From: Sciscionella sediminilitoris
Lineage (GTDB): Bacteria; Actinomycetota; Actinomycetes; Mycobacteriales; Pseudonocardiaceae
Assembly (NCBI RefSeq): GCF_000737195.2
Contig: NZ_JALM01000053.1
Coordinates: forward strand, 1-64,000
Direction: 5' to 3'
Length of the DNA: 64,000 nt
How positions within the stretch are numbered: position 1 is the first letter of the stretch; each line of letters starts with the position of its first letter. Shown in pieces: positions 8,187-15,636 of this stretch. The notes beneath the pieces were generated by a model. It did not search any database. It saw nothing but the letters and a program-made list of their open reading frames with translations, and had not been told where the DNA came from. A program made the position numbers and the translations under genes.

Positions 8187-8325
8187 GCGCCCCCTCGCTC
8201 CGGAACCCCCTCCTCATGTATGCCGATACACCACGTCGGCGCTGTCCTCGCGAGGGAACGCCGGAGAACCCGCCGCAGGGCCAGTTGCGTGGGCGGGAGA
8301 GCGGCTCCGCCGCCAAGAGCAAAGC

Positions 8326-8371
8326 AGGAACCGTGACGGCCGGAACGGCGGTGCCGGTAGCGGAACCTCAG
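8326..8371. repeat. 46-bp direct repeat, copy 2
   Basis: Second copy of 8141-8186, starting 185 bp downstream. Its end contains the stop codon of the convergent formamidase gene (8368-8370). The pattern is junction – 139 bp – junction, as if a short TetR/formamidase junction had been duplicated around an insert. The 139-bp insert shows no open frame; it contains the palindrome CTCGCGAG and a CGGCTCCGCCGCC stretch that resembles sequence just before copy 1. Confidence 0.85.
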
Positions 8372-9621
8372 AACGCCGCGCGCGGGGCGCCCATGCCGGG
8401 GTCGATCCGGGCCGGGCCGTCCTTGCCGGGCGTGACCGGGAAATCGAAGATCGCGGTCGGCAGGTACACCGTCGAGCAGGCGTTAGGGATGTCCACGACC
8501 CCGGAGTGGCGGCCCTCGATCGGCGCGGCGCCGAGCAGCAGGTAGGCCTGTTCCGGGGTGTAGCCGAAGGTGGTCAGGTAGTCGATCGCGTGCAGGCAGG
8601 CCCGCTGGTAGGCCAGGTGCGAGTCGAGGTAGCGCTGTTCGCCGTCGAGAGTGACCGAGGTGCCGGAGAAGGCGAGCCATTCGGAGTACTGCGGTTCGAC
8701 GTTGCCCGGCATGAAGATCGCGTTCTCGCTGACCCCGTAGGTCTGCATGCCGCCGGGAATGATGTCCACGTGCAGATCGATGAAGCCGCCCATCTCGATC
8801 GCCCCGCAGAAGGTGATCTCCCCATCGCCCTGGGAGAAGTGCAGATCGCCGACGGAGAGGTTCGCCCCGTCCACGAAGACCGGGTAGAACACCCGCGAAC
8901 CACGGGTGAGGTTCTTGATGTCCTGGTTCCCGCCGTTCTCCCGTGGCGGTGCGGTGCGCGCGGCCTCGTTCGCGATCCGGTCGAACTCGGCACCGGCGAC
9001 CCCGCCGAGCACCGCCTCCGAGGGCTCGGGCGGCAGGGCGAGCGGCGGGACCCGGTCCGGATCGGTCGCGATGAGCGCGGCCTCCCTGGTGTTCCACGCG
9101 CTCAGCAGTTCCCTGCTCGGCGCGGTGCCCATCAGGCCGGGGTGGGTGATCCCGGTGAACGAGACGTGCGGGACGTGCCGTGAGGTCGCCGTGTGCCCGG
9201 CGAAGTCCCAGACCGCCTTGTACGCGTCCGGGAACTGCTCGGTCAGGAAGCTGCCGCCGTTGCGCGCGGCGAAGATCCCGGTGTAACCCCAGCCCTGCCC
9301 GGCGAGCGGGCCGGAGTCCTCCTGCGGGATCGGGCCCAGGTCGAGGATGTCCACGATGAGCAGGTCGCCGGGTTTGGCTCCCTCGACGCCGATCGGGCCG
9401 GAGAGGGTGTGCACCGAGTTCAGCGGGGCGTCCCGGATGTCCTCGGCCGAGTCGTCGTTGTGGATGGCGCCGTCGAACCACTCGCGGCAGTGCACCCGGA
9501 AGGTGTCGCCCGGCTTGACCCGGACCGCGGCGGGAATGTCCGGATGCCAGCGGTTGTGGCCGAGGATCTCCTGCTCGGTGAACGCCTTGGTGGAGTCGAG
9601 GGGAAAGATCACGTCGGGCAT
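8368..9621 (-). CDS. fmdA: Formamidase / acetamidase (FmdA)
   Basis: A 417-residue FmdA_AmdA-family hydrolase that splits formamide (or acetamide) to ammonia and the acid. Family blocks seen are VKPGDTFRVHCREWFDGAIHN near the N-terminus, NSVHTLSGPIGVEGAKPGD and FCGAIEMGGFIDLHVD. Metal/active-site residues cluster in the first half. The gene lies 7 nt behind a zinc-ribbon gene of the FmdB family, the classic formamidase partner, and near an amidase gene, suggesting use of amides as nitrogen sources. Confidence 0.92.
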   Translation of the reverse strand: MPDVIFPLDSTKAFTEQEILGHNRWHPDIPAAVRVKPGDTFRVHCREWFDGAIHNDDSAEDIRDAPLNSVHTLSGPIGVEGAKPGDLLIVDILDLGPIPQEDSGPLAGQGWGYTGIFAARNGGSFLTEQFPDAYKAVWDFAGHTATSRHVPHVSFTGITHPGLMGTAPSRELLSAWNTREAALIATDPDRVPPLALPPEPSEAVLGGVAGAEFDRIANEAARTAPPRENGGNQDIKNLTRGSRVFYPVFVDGANLSVGDLHFSQGDGEITFCGAIEMGGFIDLHVDIIPGGMQTYGVSENAIFMPGNVEPQYSEWLAFSGTSVTLDGEQRYLDSHLAYQRACLHAIDYLTTFGYTPEQAYLLLGAAPIEGRHSGVVDIPNACSTVYLPTAIFDFPVTPGKDGPARIDPGMGAPRAAF

Positions 9622-9628
9622 CGCGCAC

Positions 9629-9913
9629 CTACTTTCCGGGACGGGGCAACTTGGCGTGCAGGGGATTCCGGCTCACCGGGCGATTCGGTGCCGCGGGCGG
9701 CGGGGAGCGGACCACGGCGGGCTCGCTCGCGGTGCTCCCGGTCTGGTCGAGCAGCCGCATCGCGGTCGAGGAGCCCTTGCCGAGCCGGGCGGCGGTGACG
9801 AGTTTGCGGGCCGGGAGACCGCACGCGCAGTCGAGGGCCGGGGGTGCCTCGCGCATCGGATAGCTGTGCTCGGAGATCCCGCAGGAGGGGCACCGGTAGT
9901 CGTAGATCGGCAC
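9629..9913 (-). CDS. fmdB: FmdB-family zinc-ribbon protein
   Basis: A 94-residue protein opening with PIYDYRCPSCG and a second pair CACG, a four-cysteine zinc ribbon (about residues 8-33). The C-terminal half is proline-rich and probably disordered. It starts with GTG, with GGAGGA 4 nt upstream. FmdB proteins accompany formamidase genes and are thought to be regulators, but their biochemical role is not established. Confidence 0.88.
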   Translation of the reverse strand: MPIYDYRCPSCGISEHSYPMREAPPALDCACGLPARKLVTAARLGKGSSTAMRLLDQTGSTASEPAVVRSPPPAAPNRPVSRNPLHAKLPRPGK

Positions 9914-9948
9914 GGATTCCTCCTCACCCGCCGATGGGTCGCCCCTAT

Positions 9949-11358
9949 CTAAGCACGGCGGGCCTGCTCGGCGATGGTGCGCCAGGACATCGCGTCCTCT
10001 AGTTCGTAGCCGATCTCCAGCAGGCTGCGTTCATCGCCGTCGGCCGCGCTGAACTGCACCCCGATCGGAACCCCTTCCTCGGCGAGGCCCGCGGGCAGCG
10101 AAAGCGCGGGTGCGCCGGTCACGTTCGCGAGCGGGGTGAACGCGACATAGCGTTTCAGCCGTTCGATGAGTTCCGCGACCGGCACATCGGGGCGCAGGTG
10201 GCCGAGTTCCGGGGTGACATGGCCGAGCACGGGGGAGAGCACGAGGTGGTGGGTGCGGAACATGGCCGCATAGGCGGATTTCGCCCGCGCCAGCCGGTAG
10301 AGGGTGCCCGGGGTGCGGTGCGCGCCGCGCTGGTAGATCCGGCGCAGTCCGGTGGTGAGCGGGGTGAGCCGCGCCGGGTCGAACTCCTTGCCGAAACTGT
10401 GCTTGCCGAGAGCACTGAGCAGGAAGGCGAGCATGCCCCAGTAGGTGAGGAAGTCGGTGACGAACGGGTCCCCGAACGGCAGCCGGATCGGTTCCACGGT
10501 GTGGCCGAGTTTCTCCAGCCGCGCGGCCGTCGCCTCCACCGCGGCCCTGGTCTGTGGGCAGATCTCGGTGTCCACGACCGGATCGAGCACCAGCCCGATG
10601 CGGAGTTTGCGTCCCCTCGATTCGCGGATGTGGCCGAGTGGTGGCAGCTTCGGGGACCGCCGGTACCCCTCGGCCGCGGCCAGGAAAGCCGCCGAGTCCC
10701 GCACCGTCCTGGTCAGCACGCCGTCCACGACCAGGTTGATCGGCATCTTGGCCAGCTCGCTCGCGACCGTGCGGCCCCGGCTCGGTTTCAGTCCGACGAG
10801 CCCGCAGCAGGCCGCCGGGATGCGGATGGAGCCGCCACCGTCGTTGCCGTGCGCGATCGGCACCACCCCGGAGGCGACAAGGGCGGCGGCCCCTCCGGAG
10901 GAACCTCCCGCGGAGTAGCCGGTGTTCCACGGATTGCGGGTGGGTTCCTCGTCCACGAACTCCGTGGTCGCGTTCAGGCCGAACTCGGGCAGCCGCGTCT
11001 TGCCGAGCACGGTCATGCCGGTGCTGATGAACTGCTTGGCGAAGGCGCCGTAGCCGGGGGAGACCGTGCCGGGGACCGCGGCCGAACCGTGCCTGGTCGG
11101 CAGCCCGGGCACGGGCGTGTTGTCCTTGATGAAACTCGGCACTCCGCGCAGTGGTCCCGGTTTCGGCTCGGCGACGTTGGCGTAGTCGGCCTCGGCGATC
11201 GCGTGCAGCATGGGGTCCACCCGCCCGGCCCGCTCGGCGGCCTGGTGCGCCGCGTCCTCCGGGGTGAGTTCGCCTGCCCTGATCAGCTCGGCGATCGCGG
11301 TCCCGTCCAGCTCGCCGAGCGCGTCTTCACCGAATGCGTGCACGAGTCGTTCGCCCAT
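9949..11358 (-). CDS. Amidase (amidase-signature family)
   Basis: A 469-residue amidase-signature enzyme, hydrolysing carboxamides by a Ser-Ser-Lys triad. The glycine/serine-rich signature is clear at about residues 145-195 (GYSAGGSSGGAAALVASGVV, then GNDGGGSIRIPAACCGLVG, with GLKPSRGR after it). The triad lysine is in the FIKDN segment near residue 78. It starts 9 nt after the 51-residue membrane ORF, so the three upstream genes are probably one operon. It lacks GatB/GatC neighbours, so an amide-nitrogen scavenging role is more likely than tRNA amidation. Confidence 0.88.
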   Translation of the reverse strand: MGERLVHAFGEDALGELDGTAIAELIRAGELTPEDAAHQAAERAGRVDPMLHAIAEADYANVAEPKPGPLRGVPSFIKDNTPVPGLPTRHGSAAVPGTVSPGYGAFAKQFISTGMTVLGKTRLPEFGLNATTEFVDEEPTRNPWNTGYSAGGSSGGAAALVASGVVPIAHGNDGGGSIRIPAACCGLVGLKPSRGRTVASELAKMPINLVVDGVLTRTVRDSAAFLAAAEGYRRSPKLPPLGHIRESRGRKLRIGLVLDPVVDTEICPQTRAAVEATAARLEKLGHTVEPIRLPFGDPFVTDFLTYWGMLAFLLSALGKHSFGKEFDPARLTPLTTGLRRIYQRGAHRTPGTLYRLARAKSAYAAMFRTHHLVLSPVLGHVTPELGHLRPDVPVAELIERLKRYVAFTPLANVTGAPALSLPAGLAEEGVPIGVQFSAADGDERSLLEIGYELEDAMSWRTIAEQARRA

Positions 11359-11367
11359 GCACCGAAC

Positions 11368-11523
11368 CTACTTCCTGCTGCCGACCTTTTTCCAGATGAT
11401 CACCATGGCGATCAGTACCAGGACGGCGAGCCCGACCACGATCCCCGCCTTGATCAGGTAATCCTGGAACAGGTGCGCCATGATGTTTCCGCCGTCCTCG
11501 GCGAGTACCGGGCCCGCGATCAT
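11368..11523 (-). CDS. 51-residue single-pass membrane protein
   Basis: A short open frame whose ATG overlaps the stop of the preceding 87-residue gene (ATGA, 11520-11523) and whose TAG lies 9 nt before the amidase start. It has a short polar N-terminus, one hydrophobic helix (GIVVGLAVLVLIAMVIIW, about residues 26-43) and a basic tail KKVGSRK, predicting a C-terminus in the cytoplasm. The tight overlaps on both sides argue that it is real. It matches no family I recognise. Confidence 0.65.
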   Translation of the reverse strand: MIAGPVLAEDGGNIMAHLFQDYLIKAGIVVGLAVLVLIAMVIIWKKVGSRK

Positions 11524-11783
11524 CGCTTGTCGTTCTTGTCGAGGTAGTTGACGACCGCGCGGGCTGCGGTGCCCTTCCAGGCGCCGCGCCCGGTCCGCGC
11601 GCTGCGGTCACCGGCCCGGTCGATCACGGTGCGGGCCATCGGTTCCACGTACCGGCGCGCCTGGCCGAGCTTTCCCCTGCGCTTGAGGTAGAGGGCGACG
11701 GCGAAGCCGATGATGACCAGTACGGCGACCCCGGCGGCGAGGATGCCGAACCGGATGAGCATGAAGTTCAGGTAGGTTTCCAT
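11520..11783 (-). CDS. 87-residue single-pass membrane protein
   Basis: Unrecognised small protein. One hydrophobic helix at about residues 9-32 (FGILAAGVAVLVIIGFAVAL) is followed by a strongly basic cytoplasmic tail (LKRRGKLGQARRYVEPMARTVIDRAGDRSAR..., broken here for length). It is the first gene of a probable operon with the 51-residue membrane ORF (ATGA overlap) and the amidase. The pair could form a membrane complex; nothing in the sequence shows its function. Confidence 0.7.
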   Translation of the reverse strand: METYLNFMLIRFGILAAGVAVLVIIGFAVALYLKRRGKLGQARRYVEPMARTVIDRAGDRSARTGRGAWKGTAARAVVNYLDKNDKR

Positions 11784-11912
11784 GCCCGGAAAGCTACGTC
11801 CGGGGCCGGGTGGATTCGGACCTCCCGAGGGTGGAGATCAGGGTGGAACTTCGGGGGTGGACTCAGGGCGGTCACCGAGGTGCGGAAGCTCGCGGCCGGG
11901 CATCGTGAAGAC

Positions 11913-12134
11913 ATGACGACTTATCCGAATTATCCGAACCCCACCTACCGGACCTCGAGGCTGGCCCGCTCGCGCACCGACCGGGTGCTCGGCGGTGTCT
12001 GCGGCGGGCTCGCCGAGCGCTACGGCTGGAAATCGGGAACGGTCCGCCTGGTGTTCCTGCTGTCCTGCCTGCTTCCCGGCCCGCAGTTCCTGCTCTACCT
12101 CGGGCTCTGGCTGGTCATCCCGCAGCGCCGGTAG
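11913..12134 (+). CDS. PspC-domain small membrane protein
   Basis: A 73-residue protein made almost wholly of one PspC domain: RSRTDRVLGGVCGGLAERYG followed by a hydrophobic helix (VRLVFLLSCLLPGPQFLLYL). PspC proteins take part in envelope stress responses; in actinobacteria many are free-standing like this one. The ATG at 11913 begins MTTYPNYPN. The last 20 nt overlap the convergent FAD monooxygenase gene. Confidence 0.88.
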   Translation: MTTYPNYPNPTYRTSRLARSRTDRVLGGVCGGLAERYGWKSGTVRLVFLLSCLLPGPQFLLYLGLWLVIPQRR

Positions 12135-13311
12135 CGGTCGCGCGCCGGTAGTCCGCGGTGATCGCGGCCAGTCGTTCGCCACGGTCCGCGCGACCGGCAC
12201 TGGCCTTCTCCGCGGCGTGCATCTCCCGGTTGGCGAGCACCACCGCGGTGGTCCGCGCCAGCCGCAGCCGCTCGTACTCGCGCAGCCCGGTCACCAGCCC
12301 GGAGCCGTCGAGCGCCTCGGCGAGCGCGCGGGCGTCCAGGATGGCCTGGCTCGCTCCGTTCGCCCCGACCGGATACATCAGGTGCGCGGCGTCCCCGAGC
12401 AGGCTCACCCGGCCCGCGCCCCAGCCCGGCAGCGGGTCCCGGTCGACCATCGGATACTCCAGGATCGGCCCGCCGCCGATGAACAGCTCGCGCAGGCCGA
12501 GCGGGTCCAGCTCCCATCCCTCGAGGTGAGCGAGCAGATCCGGCAGCCGCCCGGCCCGGTTCCAGCTCCGTTCGAGCGGGGTGCCCGGCTCCGCGACGGC
12601 CGCCTCGACCACCCAGTTCACCAGTACCCGCCCGGATTCGGCGGCCTTCGCCGAGATCGGGTACGCGACCACGCGGGTCCCGCGCGCATCGCTGATGTGG
12701 TGGAAAGAGCGGCCCGTCCCGAAGGAGTCCACTTCGGTGATCCCGCGCCAGAAGTGCGCGCCGTTCCAGCGCAGCGGTGCCGAGCCGGGGTACAGCAGCT
12801 CGCGCACCACCGAATGCGCCCCGTCCGCGCCGATGAGCACCCGGCCGGTGTGCCGCACGTGTTCACCGCGCGCCCGGTCGAACACGGTCGCGCGCACCGA
12901 TTCGCCGTCCTGGCTCACATCCACCAGCTGTGCTCCGGTGCGCACCGCCCGTGGGCCGATCCGCTCGCGCACCTGTTCGAGCAGCAGCGACTGCAGTTCC
13001 CCGCGATGTACCGAGTACTGCGGCCATTCGTGGCCCGCGGCCAGTCCGCGCGGTTCGGTGAACAACCGCTCGCCGAGATGATCGAAGTAGACGTGCTCGG
13101 CGGTCGGGATCCCGCTGGCCGCAAGGGATTCCCCGAGCCCGAGCTTGTCGAGCGCCGCCACGGCGGCCGGCTGGATGTTCAGCCCGACGCCGAGCGGGCG
13201 GACCTCCCGCGCGCTCTCCAGCACCTCGACGCCGAATCCCTTGTCGTGCAAGGCGAGTGCCGCGGCCAGCCCGCCGATTCCCGCGCCCGCGATGAGAATG
13301 TTCCGTGTCAT
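12115..13311 (-). CDS. FAD-dependent monooxygenase (PhzS/hydroxybenzoate-hydroxylase-like)
   Basis: A 398-residue class A flavin monooxygenase. It shows the N-terminal GAGIGGLAAA loop (residues 9-18), the DG motif VLIGADGAHSVVR and the GD motif RVSLLGDAAHLMYPVGANGA. Its length and the YPVGANGASQAILDA segment resemble the PhzS and 3-hydroxybenzoate 6-hydroxylase branch, which act on small aromatic acids; the true substrate is not visible. A LysR gene diverges 71 bp upstream and is the likely activator. Confidence 0.87.
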   Translation of the reverse strand: MTRNILIAGAGIGGLAAALALHDKGFGVEVLESAREVRPLGVGLNIQPAAVAALDKLGLGESLAASGIPTAEHVYFDHLGERLFTEPRGLAAGHEWPQYSVHRGELQSLLLEQVRERIGPRAVRTGAQLVDVSQDGESVRATVFDRARGEHVRHTGRVLIGADGAHSVVRELLYPGSAPLRWNGAHFWRGITEVDSFGTGRSFHHISDARGTRVVAYPISAKAAESGRVLVNWVVEAAVAEPGTPLERSWNRAGRLPDLLAHLEGWELDPLGLRELFIGGGPILEYPMVDRDPLPGWGAGRVSLLGDAAHLMYPVGANGASQAILDARALAEALDGSGLVTGLREYERLRLARTTAVVLANREMHAAEKASAGRADRGERLAAITADYRRATATGAAG

Positions 13312-13382
13312 ACCGCCATGCTCGGCGCGGGAACAGGTAAAAGTCCACCAGCTGGATCGTCTGCGATCTAGAATTACCAGTT

Positions 13383-14276
13383 ATGGAACTGCGCCACCTG
13401 CACTATTTCCTCGCGGTCCTCGAGGAGGGCTCGTTCACCAGGGCCGCCGAGCGGGTGCACATCGCACAGCCCGGGGTGAGCGCCCAGATCCGCCAGCTCG
13501 AACGGGAACTCGGCGGTCCGCTGTTCGATCGCTCGGCCCGTACGGTGCGGCTGACCGCGCTCGGTTCGGCGTTCCTCCCGCACGCGCGGGCCGCGCTCGC
13601 CTCGGTGGACCAGGGCCGGGTCGCGGTCGAGGAACTCACCGGGCTGGTGCGGGGCAGCGTGACCCTCGGCATGGTCAGTACCGCGGCGCACGGATTTCCC
13701 GCCGTGCTCGCGGATTTCCACCAGGCGCATCCGGATGTGGACATCACCCTGTCCGAGGCGAGCTCGGCGGAGCTGATCGGCGCGCTGCGTTCCGGAACGC
13801 TGGACGGTGCGGTGTTCGGGCTCGGGGCCACCGATCCGGAGGGAATCGGTGTACACCCGCTCGCGGACGAACCGGTGGTGGCCGTCCTCGGACCGGGGGA
13901 TCCGTTCGCGAACCGCAAGAGCCTGACGCTGCGCGGAATCGCGGACCGGGAGGTGATCAGTCTGGTCCGCGGTTCCGGGGTGCGCGCGGTGTTCGACGAG
14001 GGCTGCGCCGCGGCCGGGGTATGGCCGAGGATCGCGTTCGAGTGCAGCGATCCGTGGTTCGCCGTGGAACTCGCCGAACGCGGGCTCGGGATCGCGATCC
14101 TGCCGAGGCGGTTCGCCACCACCTACGGTGAGCGGGCGCGCGCCGTCCCGCTCGGCAGACCGGCGATGCGTGCCAGGCTGGTGTTCGCCTGGCGCGCGAA
14201 CGGTCCGCTGAGCCCGGCGGCGAAGGCGCTGGTCCACCGGGTGCGCACCACGCTGCCCGGTTCAGCGGCTCGGTAG
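13383..14276 (+). CDS. LysR-family transcriptional regulator
   Basis: A 297-residue LysR regulator. The winged helix at residues 1-60 (LRHLHYFLAVLEEGSFTRAA, then IAQPGVSAQIRQLE) is textbook, and the rest is the periplasmic-binding-like inducer domain. A TAGAAT element at 13369-13374 lies 8 nt before the ATG, so the mRNA is probably leaderless or nearly so. The gap to the divergent monooxygenase has a small dyad ATCG-TCTG-CGAT just upstream of that box. It most likely activates the monooxygenase in response to an aromatic substrate. Confidence 0.9.
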   Translation: MELRHLHYFLAVLEEGSFTRAAERVHIAQPGVSAQIRQLERELGGPLFDRSARTVRLTALGSAFLPHARAALASVDQGRVAVEELTGLVRGSVTLGMVSTAAHGFPAVLADFHQAHPDVDITLSEASSAELIGALRSGTLDGAVFGLGATDPEGIGVHPLADEPVVAVLGPGDPFANRKSLTLRGIADREVISLVRGSGVRAVFDEGCAAAGVWPRIAFECSDPWFAVELAERGLGIAILPRRFATTYGERARAVPLGRPAMRARLVFAWRANGPLSPAAKALVHRVRTTLPGSAAR

Positions 14277-14277
14277 C

Positions 14278-14997
14278 TCAACGGATGGGGAGCGCCGGGC
14301 ACACCCTGGCCACCGCGATCCCGCGGTCCGCGCGGCCGAGCCGGAACCGCACCTTGCCGTGCAGGATGGTGCCCGAGACCGCCTTGCCCGCCACCCGGTC
14401 CTCCCCGGGCAACAGGCTGAACGTCCAGTCACCACCGATCTCGCAGTCCGGAAGCGAAGCCCCGCTCTGCAGCACCCGCGCGCCCCAGAGCTGGCGCACC
14501 ATCAGCGTGCGGGTATCGGTTCCGCGCACCGTGAACAGCGCAGGATCGGCCGCGCGGACCGTCTCGTCGCTGCCGAAGTGCGGACCGGCGGGGCCGAGCA
14601 CGGTGGCGAACAGCGACCAGTCCCGGCCGGGTTCGGTGACCAGCCTGCCCGCGGGCAGTCGCGCGTCCACGAAGTCCGGCCCGGTGATCCCGGTCTGCCC
14701 GGCCCGCAGTTCCGGTTCCACCGCGGTCCGGGTGTCCAGCCGTGCCGGATCGGGCACCAGCAGCGCCCCGAACCGGACCTGTTCGGCACCGTGCTTGCTG
14801 GAAGAACCGTGCGCCCGGGCGAAATGCGCGCCCAGTTCCGCGATCGCGGCCGCCAGCTCCGAGCGGTCCCGTGCCGTGAAGGCCCGGTCCAGATAGGCCG
14901 CGTCGGGAACGGGAAGCCCGCGCCGTTCGAGCCCGGCCCGCAGTGCCGTGCTGGTGCACCACGCGGTCTCCGTGAGCCGGTCCAGCGCGGTGCTCAT
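14278..14997 (-). CDS. Unrecognised 239-residue protein coupled to a DinB-like gene
   Basis: I do not recognise this family. The protein starts MSTALDRLTETAWCTSTALR at an ATG overlapping the stop of the DinB-like gene (ATGA, 14994-14997). The first 110 residues are helical and polar, and the remainder is strand-rich. There is no signal peptide or membrane helix. Its ending is one nucleotide from the convergent LysR stop. The strict overlap implies co-expression in a two-gene unit; no catalytic motif stands out. Confidence 0.65.
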   Translation of the reverse strand: MSTALDRLTETAWCTSTALRAGLERRGLPVPDAAYLDRAFTARDRSELAAAIAELGAHFARAHGSSSKHGAEQVRFGALLVPDPARLDTRTAVEPELRAGQTGITGPDFVDARLPAGRLVTEPGRDWSLFATVLGPAGPHFGSDETVRAADPALFTVRGTDTRTLMVRQLWGARVLQSGASLPDCEIGGDWTFSLLPGEDRVAGKAVSGTILHGKVRFRLGRADRGIAVARVCPALPIR

Positions 14998-15548
14998 CCG
15001 CCGTACCGCGCGCGATACAGATCCCGCAGCAACGAGACCTCGGCGCCGTGGTGGATGACCTCCCGGTGGATGTGCAGCACCAGGGCGATCATCGGGAAGT
15101 CCGCGTGCCCCTCCTCGCCGCAGGGCTGCCACAGCGACGCCTCGTCGAGCCCGCGCACGCCCGCGATCCAGCCCGCGTACGTGGCGTCGAGCTGGCCGAG
15201 CGCTTCGGCGGCCGTGCCCGGATAGGCGTGGCTCGCGTAGTCCATCGGCGGTCCGCCGAAGTGACTGGCCACCCGCATACCGAACACGCCGACGATGAGG
15301 TGCGCCAGCCGCCAGGCGATGGTGGTGAACGGCGGCGGTTCGGGTTGCGGGAAGGTGAAGTCGACGCTGAATTCGCCGCTGCCGTTGGGTTGTTCGGCCT
15401 CGGCGCGCGGGCGGATGTTCCAGGAGCCGGGCACCGGCTCCCACAGGTATTCCGCATCGCTGAGGCCGTCCAGGCGCGGTCGCAGCTGGTTGTCCCAGTG
15501 CCAGGAGAGTTGCTCGGTGAGTGGTGTGCCCAGGTTCGGTTCCGTCAT
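14994..15548 (-). CDS. DinB/YfiT-like four-helix protein
   Basis: A 184-residue DinB-superfamily protein, a four-helix bundle often binding a metal through three histidines. Support comes from LTEQLSWHWDNQLRPRLDGL at the start, TIAWRLAHLIVGV in the middle and the final HIHREVIHHGAEVSLLRDLY. Actinobacterial members include mycothiol- or bacillithiol-dependent transferases, but many remain uncharacterised. I chose the ATG at 15548 (MTEPNLG); upstream extension lacks family features. It is coupled to the next gene by an ATGA overlap. Confidence 0.8.
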   Translation of the reverse strand: MTEPNLGTPLTEQLSWHWDNQLRPRLDGLSDAEYLWEPVPGSWNIRPRAEAEQPNGSGEFSVDFTFPQPEPPPFTTIAWRLAHLIVGVFGMRVASHFGGPPMDYASHAYPGTAAEALGQLDATYAGWIAGVRGLDEASLWQPCGEEGHADFPMIALVLHIHREVIHHGAEVSLLRDLYRARYGG

Positions 15549-15636
15549 GTGCCGATGGTAGGAGCACCCACCGACAGATCCGGGCCGAGCGAAAATCGGT
15601 TCGCCCGCACCGAGCACCCGGTTAGCATGCGCGGCG

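Noticed and set aside
8187-8325. A miniature transposable element
   Set aside because: No terminal inverted repeats and no short target duplication; the 46-bp flanking repeats are too long for a classical insertion.
9949-11358. GatA subunit of the tRNA amidotransferase
   Set aside because: No gatB or gatC nearby, and its neighbours are formamidase and small membrane genes, so a stand-alone amidase is more likely.
1475-13311. A possible natural-product cluster (AurF-like, P450, two FAD monooxygenases, MFS, amidase)
   Set aside because: No polyketide, peptide, terpene or RiPP core gene is present, and each enzyme has its own divergent regulator, so these look like separate inducible modules.
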